DNA from: Kordia sp.
GTDB taxonomy: Bacteria; Bacteroidota; Bacteroidia; Flavobacteriales; Flavobacteriaceae
Assembly: GCF_022447245.1 (NCBI RefSeq)
Contig: NZ_JAKVBC010000011.1
Span: 62,001 to 126,000 of the forward strand
Reading direction: 5' to 3'
Length of the DNA stretch: 64,000 bases
In this document: one piece after another, positions 42,314 to 50,941 of the stretch
How positions within the stretch are numbered: the stretch's first letter is position 1
Layout of the letters: each line of letters starts with the position of its first letter
Translations under genes and position numbers: made by a program
The notes under the pieces: generated by a model
Told to the model about the DNA's origin: nothing
What the model saw: only the letters and a program-made list of their open reading frames with translations
Database searches by the model: none

Positions 42314-44132
42314 TGATCTCTTCTATTTTTTTATTGTTCCTGTAGATACTTTTTTCAATGATGGTTCCATTTCTATCTTTTTTCACCACTTCTCCATTCA
42401 ACTTTCCATTTTCCCAAATACCTTTTAAGCTTTCACCATTGTTAAAAAATACAGCTCCTTCACCATGTCTGACATCATTTTTCCATTGCCCAATATATTT
42501 TTGTCCATCTTCCCAAACATAAGTTCCCAAACCATTTCGTTTTTCATTTTTCCAATCGCCCCAATAGCCTAATTCTGGCGTAAATTTCATTAAATAGGTA
42601 TTTGGATTTGGCAACTGTAAGACTGTTTTAAATTTATTCGGATACCGATCTATTACCGGCACTAAATATTTACTTGTAGATGAATATCCTAATTGTTCAA
42701 CTACTACATAAGCTACTTTTTTTTGTTTTAAATATTCTATTTGCGCTTCTTTATCAAGTGTTTTTTGATAACTAGTTACATTCTTTTTTGAAAAGAGATA
42801 AAATAATCCTTCTTTTCGCACTACTGTAATTGCATCTTTATCAGCATTCTTATTGATCCATTCTGCCAAAGCGAAATAGTTTTTATAATTATCCGCATAT
42901 TCTAAAGTTGCTTTTTCGTTCAATTTAGAAATAGAGGCATCACCATAGATAATAGCCCAAATACTTAGTATTAGTACGCTTATTGAAATTAATACAACCT
43001 TTGATTGCTTTTTTAATAGGATTGCTTGAAACAATATTACAACTTCTATCAGACTAAAAATTAGCAGAAAAATACACAACGGAATAAGTGGTACAAAAAA
43101 ACGCGTTCCATCCCATACACTTGGCCATATCATGAGCAAACCGAAAAACGCTAACATGTAAAAAAATATAAAAGTTCTGAAGTTTTTTAATCTATAAACT
43201 CCAAACATAATTCCTCCTAAAATTAAAATTCCTAATAACCACTCTGTCATAAAAGAAGTAGTATCTGAGTACATAATTTTTTTGACAGAAACCAAGCCTG
43301 AAGGAATTTCTTTAGTTATGTAACGTTCAATATTTATAAAAACTCGGTGGCATATATCTATAAAATCTGCTTGTCCAAGTTCAGGTTGATATGGGTTTTT
43401 TAACGATAATTGTGATACATACGTGTTTCCAACCGCGTTCATGTTTCTTATCATCCATGGCAGATAAAATAGGATAAATCCACCTGCCAAAGTAAGGGCA
43501 TAACGCCAGTGTTTTTTGGAACCTAAATAACAAATTATACTTATCAATAATGCCAATCCAACAGAACGTATATAGAATGAAAATACCACACAAATCAACA
43601 GTAAGAAGAAATGTCTGTTTTTTAAAATAGGTTTTGAAAAATCTATTTTTGAGAAGAGCCATATACACAATAAAGAGAAAAATAGAAACGGAATTTCACT
43701 CATCATTATGGTAGAATAACTTAAAATATGATAATTCAATAATGTAATGATACTTGTCGCAAAAGCTATGTGATCGTTTTGGGAGAGTCGTTTTACAATA
43801 AAGAACAAAAGTAAAATAGCGCCTAACAGAAATACTCCATTTAGTATTTTAACGGCTACAATGTCACTTGAAAATAGTTTAACTATACCAGCAATAAGTA
43901 CTGGATAACCCGGTGGATAATGATAATGTGCTTCTTTTTGAAAATGTTGAATATTGGTATATCCTTCTCCTTTAGCAAGTGCATTTCCTAAAATGTAGTA
44001 ATTAGCATTATCGCCTCCCAAACTCACTTTTTCATCAAAAATAGTACTGTAAATCGCAAAAAAAGCAATGATCAACGTAAGAACGTATATAATTCTAATG
44101 CGTTGTGGATGAGATGCAAAGGATTTGATCAT
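42300..44132 (-). CDS. GT39-like membrane glycosyltransferase with C-terminal MORN repeats
   Basis: A 610-residue protein. The N-terminal 400 residues are a multi-helix membrane domain of the ArnT/PMT type (FASHPQRIRIIYVLTLIIAF; the catalytic acidic residue in LGGDNANYYILGNALAKGEG; HYHYPPGYPVLIAGIVKLFS). A soluble region follows, and residues 527-595 contain MORN-like repeats: GYWGDWKNEKRNGLGTYVW, GQKYIGQWKNDVRHGEGAVF and GESLKGIWENGKLNGEVV. MORN repeats usually bind lipids or proteins, and this fusion is not one I know from standard GT39 enzymes. It overlaps the short GT2 gene by 14 bases. Confidence 0.82.
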   Translation of the reverse strand: MIKSFASHPQRIRIIYVLTLIIAFFAIYSTIFDEKVSLGGDNANYYILGNALAKGEGYTNIQHFQKEAHYHYPPGYPVLIAGIVKLFSSDIVAVKILNGVFLLGAILLLFFIVKRLSQNDHIAFATSIITLLNYHILSYSTIMMSEIPFLFFSLLCIWLFSKIDFSKPILKNRHFFLLLICVVFSFYIRSVGLALLISIICYLGSKKHWRYALTLAGGFILFYLPWMIRNMNAVGNTYVSQLSLKNPYQPELGQADFIDICHRVFINIERYITKEIPSGLVSVKKIMYSDTTSFMTEWLLGILILGGIMFGVYRLKNFRTFIFFYMLAFFGLLMIWPSVWDGTRFFVPLIPLCIFLLIFSLIEVVILFQAILLKKQSKVVLISISVLILSIWAIIYGDASISKLNEKATLEYADNYKNYFALAEWINKNADKDAITVVRKEGLFYLFSKKNVTSYQKTLDKEAQIEYLKQKKVAYVVVEQLGYSSTSKYLVPVIDRYPNKFKTVLQLPNPNTYLMKFTPELGYWGDWKNEKRNGLGTYVWEDGQKYIGQWKNDVRHGEGAVFFNNGESLKGIWENGKLNGEVVKKDRNGTIIEKSIYRNNKKIEEINEAN

Positions 44133-44233
44133 ATTGGTTTTGACGTTTCAAACGCATTGTCTTGATTGGTGCTTCAATATAAAGATATTATTAAAATTAA
44201 CCGTGAGAGTTAGCCTTAAATATGAATACAAAA

Positions 44234-44263
44234 AAAAGCGAAGCCATTTCTGAACTCGCTTTT
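44234..44263 (-). terminator. Terminator of the cysteine desulfurase gene
   Basis: On the minus strand AAAAGCGA pairs with TCGCTTTT across a 14-base loop, followed by a T-rich run, about 50 bases after the stop codon. Confidence 0.65.
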
Positions 44264-44285
44264 CTTTTAGTTTTTTATGAGGAGC

Positions 44286-44310
44286 TGAATCAAGTTTCGA
44301 TTGACGTTTT
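44286..44310. repeat. Half-copy of the REP-like element
   Basis: GAATCAAGTTTCGATTGACG is close to one arm of the inverted repeat at 9078..9155 (AATCAAGTTCAGAATGACG). Only one arm is present. Confidence 0.4.
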
Positions 44311-44313
44311 ATT

Positions 44314-45462
44314 TTAGGAGTTTGCGTATTCGTGCAATGTTTGCACTACGTAGTCAATTTCTTCTTTAGTATTGAATTTTGAGAAAGAAAAACGCAATGA
44401 AGGCTTTTCTAAATCTTCATCACTCAAAATAGCTCTTAATACATGTGAACCTTTGCTACTACCGGATTGACAAGCACTTCCTTTAGAGCAAGCAATTCCT
44501 TTTAAGTCCATATGAAATAACAACATCAAGGCTTTTTGCTGGTCAAATGGCAAACATACGTTCACCAAAGTATAAGTACTTTTAGTAGTTTCGTGACAGT
44601 TTCCATTGAATTTTACTTCTGGCAATACTTTCTTAAGTGCTGACATGAAGTAAGACTTCAATTCTTCTACATAACTCTTTTCTTCTTCCAAGTTGTCATA
44701 AGCCAAGCGAAATGCTTCTTCTAAACCTACAACATTGTGCACAGCTTCCGTTCCTGCGCGGAATCCACGTTCTTGTGATCCTCCAAAAATTAAAGGTTTT
44801 AATCCTGAATCTTTTCTAATGAATGCAAAACCAATTCCTTTTGGTCCGTGAAATTTATGTGCTGCAGCAGCCATAAAATCTACGGAAGTTTTTTGTACAT
44901 CCCATTCAAAATGTCCGATAGACTGTACTGTATCTGAATGAAACAAAGCACCATATTCTTTACAAATAGCAGCTACTTTATCTACATCTAAAAGATTTCC
45001 TATTTCATTATTTACATGCATTAAACTCACTAATTTTTTAGAGCTATCTGCTTTTAGTAATGCTTCTAAATCTTCATAATCTGGTGTTCCGCACGATTGT
45101 AATTTTACATAGGCTACTTTTATATCGCTTTCTACACGCAATTGTTCTACCGTATGTAAAACGGCATGATGCTCAATTGGGGAAGTAATAATTGTAGTTA
45201 CACCTAAATCTCTTACCGAACAACGTAGCGCCATATTATCAGCTTCCGTTCCTCCTGAAGTAAAAATAATTTCTTGCGGAGAAGCGTTTAAATATTTAGC
45301 AATGGTTTTACGTGCCGTTTCAATAAGCGTCTTAGAGGAACGCCCAAAACTATGTGTTGAGGATGGGTTTCCAAAATTTTCTTCTAGCGATTTCTTGATA
45401 CGATCTACAACCTCTGGTCGAATTTGTGTCGTTGCTGCGCTATCAAAATATACGTTTTTCAT
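44314..45462 (-). CDS. Cysteine desulfurase
   Basis: A 382-residue PLP enzyme of the NifS/IscS class that converts cysteine to alanine and a bound persulfide for iron-sulfur clusters or other thio-compounds. Motifs: VYFDSAATTQIRPEV, TSGGTEADNMALR, SHMHVNNEIGN-type (VSLMHVNNEIGNLLDVDKV), the PLP lysine in AAHKFHGPKGIGF and the active Cys in GIACSKGSACQSGSSKGSHV. Its flexible loop is of the short group I type. No iscU or suf genes are adjacent, so it may supply tRNA thiolation or other pathways. Confidence 0.94.
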   Translation of the reverse strand: MKNVYFDSAATTQIRPEVVDRIKKSLEENFGNPSSTHSFGRSSKTLIETARKTIAKYLNASPQEIIFTSGGTEADNMALRCSVRDLGVTTIITSPIEHHAVLHTVEQLRVESDIKVAYVKLQSCGTPDYEDLEALLKADSSKKLVSLMHVNNEIGNLLDVDKVAAICKEYGALFHSDTVQSIGHFEWDVQKTSVDFMAAAAHKFHGPKGIGFAFIRKDSGLKPLIFGGSQERGFRAGTEAVHNVVGLEEAFRLAYDNLEEEKSYVEELKSYFMSALKKVLPEVKFNGNCHETTKSTYTLVNVCLPFDQQKALMLLFHMDLKGIACSKGSACQSGSSKGSHVLRAILSDEDLEKPSLRFSFSKFNTKEEIDYVVQTLHEYANS

Positions 45463-45610
45463 TTAGTTATGTTTGTAAATTGGGTTGGTTGGCTTAAAAG
45501 ATCAACAAAAATAGGGGAAATAAAATTATTAACAAGAAGTTTGGATATAAATAGAGTTTTCTTAATACATTTGTTTACGAATTTGATAGAAAATATAATT
45601 GTACCTTTTT

Positions 45611-46132
45611 ATGAAAAAAATAGTGCTGCTTTTTGTACTCGCGTTTACATTTTTTAGTTGTGATGATGGAGATTTAACTTTGGAAGAAATTGATTTAACA
45701 ACTGGTTCTACTGTTGATGCGTGTTCAGATCAATCGGGAGTTACATTATTGTTTAAAATTAATGGTGCAGAAACATTAATTCTGGAAGTTCCAAATGATA
45801 TAATTATCAATGAAGTTACCGAAGATTCAGACACGCCACGAACTGCCACTCTAAGTGGTGATGCTTCTAGTTTCTACCGCAGCTTTGAAAGCAATATTAG
45901 TAATAGTTATTTTTGCGATCAATTGCCTTCTGACACTCCCATTACTTTAGAATATACCGCACAATCAGGAAGTGTGGAAGTCATTACCGTAGAAGCTTTT
46001 AATGAAGAAAATGTTTTAATAGGATATGATCATACAATCCTCTTAACCAATGTTGTATACACAGGAACTAACGGACAAGATATTCGTTATGGAGAATTTC
46101 CGTATGGAACTTTTAGAACGGCTTTACCGTAA
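45611..46132 (+). CDS. Small lipoprotein of unknown function
   Basis: A 173-residue protein started at ATG 45611 (MKKIVLLFVLAFTFFSCDDG); the frame is open further upstream but untypical. The lipobox is FFSC (Cys17) followed by DDGD, the acidic surface-export signal of Bacteroidota lipoproteins. The mature part is acidic and beta-rich, with two more Cys (about 38 and 104) that may form a disulfide. I recognise no domain. It is divergent from the cysteine desulfurase gene. Confidence 0.65.
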   Translation: MKKIVLLFVLAFTFFSCDDGDLTLEEIDLTTGSTVDACSDQSGVTLLFKINGAETLILEVPNDIIINEVTEDSDTPRTATLSGDASSFYRSFESNISNSYFCDQLPSDTPITLEYTAQSGSVEVITVEAFNEENVLIGYDHTILLTNVVYTGTNGQDIRYGEFPYGTFRTALP

Positions 46133-46135
46133 CTA

Positions 46136-46342
46136 TTAAGTCAGAATTCTTATATTTTCCAATAAACCTAAAAATTGAGAAACCTCAACATCTGTTTTAC
46201 AACTAATGATATTTCTGTTTTTTCCATTCGTCAATACCAACGCATAGCGTTTTTTACCAAATACCTTCTTTGTTTTGAGTCTTTTGATTTTATGAACAGG
46301 TATTTCTTTAGTAAATGATTGCTTAAAACAGAATAATAACAT
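46136..46342 (-). CDS. Short PH-like protein, possibly truncated
   Basis: A 68-residue protein (MLLFCFKQSFTKEIPVHKIK, then a strand-rich part with KRYALVLTNGKNRNIISCKT and VSQFLGLLENIRIL). The IPVHKIKRLK stretch and the C-terminal strands resemble the C-terminal half of the protein at 13168..13638 (IPLHKIEYII). The frame continues upstream to an in-frame TAG with a hydrophobic IAVISIVA run, as if it once had membrane helices. It may be a truncated member of that family. It converges with the lipoprotein gene at three bases. Confidence 0.45.
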   Translation of the reverse strand: MLLFCFKQSFTKEIPVHKIKRLKTKKVFGKKRYALVLTNGKNRNIISCKTDVEVSQFLGLLENIRILT

Positions 46343-46552
46343 CGCTACTATAGAAATAACTGCTATATCTATCTACAGGTAATCAAGTTGTCTATATGTA
46401 GAGATTAATCGTTTTGTTAATTGAGTAATGGCATTAAAAAGATTCAAAACCATAGCGAAATACACTAACATATGCTGGTATTTAAGTCCATCATTTATTT
46501 ATAGTGACTGATTATTTTCGTTGTATTTGACACTCATTTTTATTTTTAAACA

Positions 46553-46966
46553 TTAGTCAATTTTCACCCCATTTTCATTTAGATACTTATGCTTTTCTTG
46601 TATACTTTGAACATTCGTATTTAAATCTAAAAAGACATTATCATATAATTCTCGTGGAATTTTTAATTTTTGGGCTTTCATTGCAAATTCTTTTGATTTT
46701 TCATTGATCTGCTTCCTAAGTTTATCAAGCTTAGGACCAATAAATTTCTGAATTTTAATTGGAGCTACACCTGCCTTTAATAACCTGACACCTTTATTAT
46801 AAAAATGTATAGAAGAATCCATGAGTTGTTCTATTTCAGCTTTAAAATCATCAATTTTTGCTTGTTTACCAGTTTTGGATTCTGTACATGAGAACTGTAC
46901 AATACATGCTAGTAATAGGATGAAAATATTTTTTTTCACAGTGATAGGTAACAATTTAATAATCAT
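46553..46966 (-). CDS. Small helical lipoprotein
   Basis: A 137-residue lipoprotein (lipobox VQFSC, Cys27). The mature part is mostly helical and basic (QLMDSSIHFYNKGVRLLKAG, FIGPKLDKLRKQINEKSKEF). The start ATG 46966 overlaps the TGA of the Smr-domain gene by four bases (ATGA); a GTG at 46942 in front of KKNIFILLLACIV is an alternative. The operon partner suggests co-expression but not shared function. No family is recognised. Confidence 0.6.
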   Translation of the reverse strand: MIIKLLPITVKKNIFILLLACIVQFSCTESKTGKQAKIDDFKAEIEQLMDSSIHFYNKGVRLLKAGVAPIKIQKFIGPKLDKLRKQINEKSKEFAMKAQKLKIPRELYDNVFLDLNTNVQSIQEKHKYLNENGVKID

Positions 46967-47517
46967 TTAGGATTCTGGTAAATATACACTTCTGTTGCTC
47001 CCGAACCATATTTTTGATAGTTGGCATCATAGTATTTTACATTGTCGTAACGACCAAACAAGTATTCCAACTCTTGTCGCAATACACCAGCACCAACTCC
47101 GTGAATAAAAACTACTTTCGGAATGCGTTTTCTAATGGCAAATTCCAGTTGCCGTTTTGCAGTGTCAGTCTGCAAAGTAAGCATATCATAATTGCTCATG
47201 CCTTTGTTCGATTTAGTAAGTTGATGTATGTGCAAATCGACTTCCAAAATTGTTTCTATACGTTCTTTTCTAGTTTTTTCTATAGTTCGTTTTGGCTTTT
47301 TTGCGGCTTCTTTTTCTTGTAATGCGTTGTATATTTTTTGATTGGACAATTCGCGTGAAATTTCATCCAAAGATACTTTTACCAATTCAGAGGCTTCAAA
47401 ATTTAATGGAAAACCTTCATTTGTCTCTATGGTAACTGTATTACCGTTAACAGCTTGCACAACTCCTGCAATGACATCATCAATTGCCTCTACCTTATCT
47501 CCTACTTGAAAACTCAT
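46963..47517 (-). CDS. Smr-domain protein (MutS2 C-terminal-like)
   Basis: A 184-residue protein. An N-terminal beta domain (FQVGDKVEAIDDVIAGVVQA, VNGNTVTIETNEGFPLNF) is joined by a basic helix (AAKKPKRTIEKTRKERIETI) to a C-terminal Smr domain (about 92-184) with DLHIHQL and VVFIHGVGAGVLRQELEYLF. Smr domains are nicking endonucleases that act on DNA or RNA; in E. coli SmrB cleaves mRNA on collided ribosomes. It is a stand-alone version without MutS ATPase. It is coupled to the downstream lipoprotein by a four-base overlap. Confidence 0.9.
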   Translation of the reverse strand: MSFQVGDKVEAIDDVIAGVVQAVNGNTVTIETNEGFPLNFEASELVKVSLDEISRELSNQKIYNALQEKEAAKKPKRTIEKTRKERIETILEVDLHIHQLTKSNKGMSNYDMLTLQTDTAKRQLEFAIRKRIPKVVFIHGVGAGVLRQELEYLFGRYDNVKYYDANYQKYGSGATEVYIYQNPK

Positions 47518-47585
47518 GATTCTTACTTTAGAATTGCCTTTGTATCAGCAATAATTTATTTACAAAAATAACACGAGAAAGTACA

Positions 47586-48746
47586 TTATCCAACCATTAC
47601 GTCCTCATCTACTTTCTGTTTTTTTCGATAAACAGATGGAGTCATGCCTGCAATATTTTTAAACGCATTGTTAAAGGCTGATTTTGATTTAAAACCTACT
47701 TTTTCACTTATGGCTTCAATAGTGTAATTTTTATATTGATTTGATACTAAAAGTTTCTTAGATTTTTCTACTCTAAAAGAATTTACGTAAGATGAAAAGT
47801 TTTGTCCAAATTCAGAATTCAAAATTTGAGAGACATATTTACTATTAGAATTTACCATTTTCGAAAATTCATAAATGGTTAATGTATTATTTAAATAAGC
47901 CTCTTCTACTTCCATTGCGATTGAAATGTCATTAATAAGGGTTTCGTTTTTTTGCACTTTTTGCATCTTTTTTTTGCCCACAGGGTCTTGCTGATTTACT
48001 TTAGAATTCTCTTCAAGTGCGAGTAGTTTTGCCTTCTTTTGTCGCATTCCACGTATACCTACAAATAACAAATAACTCATTAGGAAAACAATGAATGGTA
48101 TATACTTAACTTTTCCTGAAATACTATTTATAACATAAGTTGACAAAATAAAAATGATGTATCCTATTACAAAATGTAGAATCCAGCGAATGCTAATACC
48201 ATCGTAATAGGAATAAATTTCTTTGGAACGTTTTGTATAATACGAGTACGCTTTAAATATACTGTAGATGTAGTAAATATTAATCAATGGAAATATAAAT
48301 AATATTGCTACATAATTACTGTAATTCATAACTACGACTGAAACTTCAAAACTAAAGCTTTCTTGATCTTGACTAAATGTAAGGTAGAAAAAACACAATG
48401 TGTTGATAACAAATAAAATTAAAGGAAGGAAAAAATGAATTATAGGTTTCTCTTTTGCTTTATAATTCAAATCAGATAGGCTAAGTACATATAAATAAAT
48501 GATTGGCGGTACTGCTAATAGCCCTACATAAAACATCAATGATAAATAGTTAATTAGAGAAATCAAAAATTGATTTTCAAAATCATCTGCCACAAAAACC
48601 ATTGTTAGTAACAACAAAATAAATATTCCAAAATAACTGCCCAATAATAGGGAAGATTTTGTTTTTTTTTGTATATTTTGTATGTTAAATCTTATAAAAA
48701 AGTAACTCGCAATACAAATGGGTATGATTAAAAGGGCTCTAAACAT
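47586..48746 (-). CDS. Membrane-anchored AraC-family regulator
   Basis: A 386-residue protein with about seven N-terminal helices (2-240; LLIIPICIASYFFIRF, GLLAVPPIIYLYVLSL) and a C-terminal AraC helix-turn-helix (about 280-380; TIYEFSKMVNSNSKYVSQIL, SEKVGFKSKSAFNNAFKNIA, PSVYRKKQK). This is the same type as 17003..18193. The neighbouring S74-type gene is divergent and 176 bases away, so it is the natural target. Confidence 0.88.
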   Translation of the reverse strand: MFRALLIIPICIASYFFIRFNIQNIQKKTKSSLLLGSYFGIFILLLLTMVFVADDFENQFLISLINYLSLMFYVGLLAVPPIIYLYVLSLSDLNYKAKEKPIIHFFLPLILFVINTLCFFYLTFSQDQESFSFEVSVVVMNYSNYVAILFIFPLINIYYIYSIFKAYSYYTKRSKEIYSYYDGISIRWILHFVIGYIIFILSTYVINSISGKVKYIPFIVFLMSYLLFVGIRGMRQKKAKLLALEENSKVNQQDPVGKKKMQKVQKNETLINDISIAMEVEEAYLNNTLTIYEFSKMVNSNSKYVSQILNSEFGQNFSSYVNSFRVEKSKKLLVSNQYKNYTIEAISEKVGFKSKSAFNNAFKNIAGMTPSVYRKKQKVDEDVMVG

Positions 48747-48922
48747 TTTTTAAGTAATATGTTAATAAATTAAATATTTTATGTATAAAGTCAAAAAAAA
48801 TAACAAAAAAATAACAAAAAATGTAGCGATTCACGGAATCAATGTATATTAAACCGAAATCAGTACATCGTTATTTTAGGTTCAAAACTATATTCGCAGC
48901 ATAATTTTTTTCCCAACAAACA

Positions 48923-50923
48923 ATGAAATCTCTATTTACAAAACTAGCCTTTTTTATTTTTACTTTTTCATTGCATGCACAAGTTGGAATAGGAACAACT
49001 TCCCCTGATGCAAGTGCTGCTTTAGACATTTCTGCTACGGACGCTGGAATACTCATCCCTAGAATGACACAATCTCAACGAGATGGAATTTCAAGTCCCG
49101 CAACTGGTTTATTAATTTATCAATCAGACAACATTACTGGCTTTTATTATTTTAATGGAAGCACATGGGTTTCTCTCAGTGGTGGCGGAACTGACAATGA
49201 CTGGACAATCGCAGGAAACGATATATACAACGCAAATTCTGGAAATATTGGTATCGGAAATGCTGCGCCTTCTGCGAAATTTCATTTAACAGGAACAACA
49301 ATCCCTGGCAGTTCTGGCGGATCTATCGATTTACTAAATGAAGACTTCTCATCTTATAGTGTCAACCAAAATTATACTCCTGATGCAGATTGCTCCACAA
49401 ATGGTTGGGAAGTTACAAGCACCGGAGATTCAAATAGTAATTGTGCAAACTGTACAGGTGACTTTTTATTTATTGATACAGAAAATTTCAATTGCGCTCA
49501 AAATGCTACTGCTATTATTACTTTTTCTAGTGCTCCTGCCACAACATCTGTTACTATAAATTTTGACTACAGATTCAATAGCTATACAAGTGACTCATTC
49601 AGAGCATATTTGTATAACGACACAACATCTTCACAAGTTGGTGCAGATTTAGTCAATGCAACAACGGATGTAAATACATCATACTCAAATACAGCTACAG
49701 TAAATGCCGGAGATACTTACTCTTTACGATTTGAATACATTGGAGATTTTGATTACGGTGCTACTGTAGACAACATAATAGTTAGTGAAACAGCCCCTGC
49801 CACCTCAGGCACATATATTTTAAGGCTAGAGGATGGTCAACAGCAAAACGGATACATTCTTACCTCTGACGCTAATGGCAATGCAACTTGGATGGCCCCA
49901 TCCGGAGGTGGAGCAGATGACCAAACAATTGATTTGTTTAATTTATCTGGAAATGTCCTAAGTCTATCTTTGGAGAACGACGGACAAGCACCGCTTACTG
50001 TTGACTTATCAAGCTTGAGTGGCGGCGGGGGAAGTTATTCCTTCGAAAACGGACTTACAGAGAGTAGTGGTACAGTCCGTTTAGGAGGGACTCTAACACA
50101 AAATACCACTATTGATTTAAATACCAATGATTTTGCTTTAGATGGTGATTCTAAACGAATGATGACAGCTAGCTCTGATGTTGATTTTGTCTCTTTTGGA
50201 AATAGTACAGCAAACCCTGATACAGATTTTGACAATCAAACCTTTACAATCGATGGTGATTCTTATACCTTAGATGTTGTTTTAGGATATCATAGAGGTG
50301 CTAGTGGTGGCAGTAGCTTTAAAATGGGATCTGTGGAATATATGGTTGATGGTGGCGCCGAATTATTTTTAGACGGAGCAAGTGCTTTGAGCCCTTTTTA
50401 TGACGCCTTTTCATTTGCTGATTTAGGAACAACAGATAATATAACCAACTTTAGTGGTACAAGTACCGGAGAATGGGAAGATATTTATGTTCAAAATACC
50501 GTGACTGTTTCCGATAGAAAAACAAAAGATAACATCTCAGAGTTAAACTATGGTTTAAAAGAAATTCTAGCATTACAACCGGTTTCTTTTGATTATAAGA
50601 AACAAATAGAAAAACAAAACAAATACAACGTTCCTTCACATTTACGAAAAAAGAAATTGGGATTTGTAGCACAAGAAGTCTTAGAAATCCTACCCGAAGT
50701 TGTAAAAACTCATGATTGGAAAGTAACAAATGAAGCTTCTAAAACTGTCGCTCTTAAAGAAAATAATATTTACGGAATTATGTATGCTGATATTGTTCCT
50801 GTACTTGTAAATGCAATACAAGAGCAGCAAAAAACAATTGAGCAACAACAAGACGATTATGAAACTTTAAAACGCAGAATAGAAAAACTGGAGGAAGATT
50901 TTAAAAAGCTTTCTAAGAGGTAA
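48923..50923 (+). CDS. Secreted protein with S74 tail-fibre chaperone domain
   Basis: A 666-residue protein with a signal peptide (1-19) and the motif QVGIGTTSPDASAALDISAT and GILIPRMTQSQRDGI that is common in flavobacterial secreted fibre-like proteins. The middle is a beta-rich region (Ser/Thr/Gly), with a carbohydrate-binding-like section near 145-300 (CSTNGWEVTSTG, DYRFNSYTS). The C-terminus is a peptidase_S74 intramolecular chaperone (TVSDRKTKDNISELNYGLKE, ILALQPVSFDYKKQ) with a final coiled coil. In phages S74 domains trimerise tail spikes and then cut themselves off; here it is likely a surface fibre. It runs 18 bases ahead of a T9SS gene. Confidence 0.88.
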   Translation: MKSLFTKLAFFIFTFSLHAQVGIGTTSPDASAALDISATDAGILIPRMTQSQRDGISSPATGLLIYQSDNITGFYYFNGSTWVSLSGGGTDNDWTIAGNDIYNANSGNIGIGNAAPSAKFHLTGTTIPGSSGGSIDLLNEDFSSYSVNQNYTPDADCSTNGWEVTSTGDSNSNCANCTGDFLFIDTENFNCAQNATAIITFSSAPATTSVTINFDYRFNSYTSDSFRAYLYNDTTSSQVGADLVNATTDVNTSYSNTATVNAGDTYSLRFEYIGDFDYGATVDNIIVSETAPATSGTYILRLEDGQQQNGYILTSDANGNATWMAPSGGGADDQTIDLFNLSGNVLSLSLENDGQAPLTVDLSSLSGGGGSYSFENGLTESSGTVRLGGTLTQNTTIDLNTNDFALDGDSKRMMTASSDVDFVSFGNSTANPDTDFDNQTFTIDGDSYTLDVVLGYHRGASGGSSFKMGSVEYMVDGGAELFLDGASALSPFYDAFSFADLGTTDNITNFSGTSTGEWEDIYVQNTVTVSDRKTKDNISELNYGLKEILALQPVSFDYKKQIEKQNKYNVPSHLRKKKLGFVAQEVLEILPEVVKTHDWKVTNEASKTVALKENNIYGIMYADIVPVLVNAIQEQQKTIEQQQDDYETLKRRIEKLEEDFKKLSKR

Positions 50924-50941
50924 TAATTATAACTGATAGCA

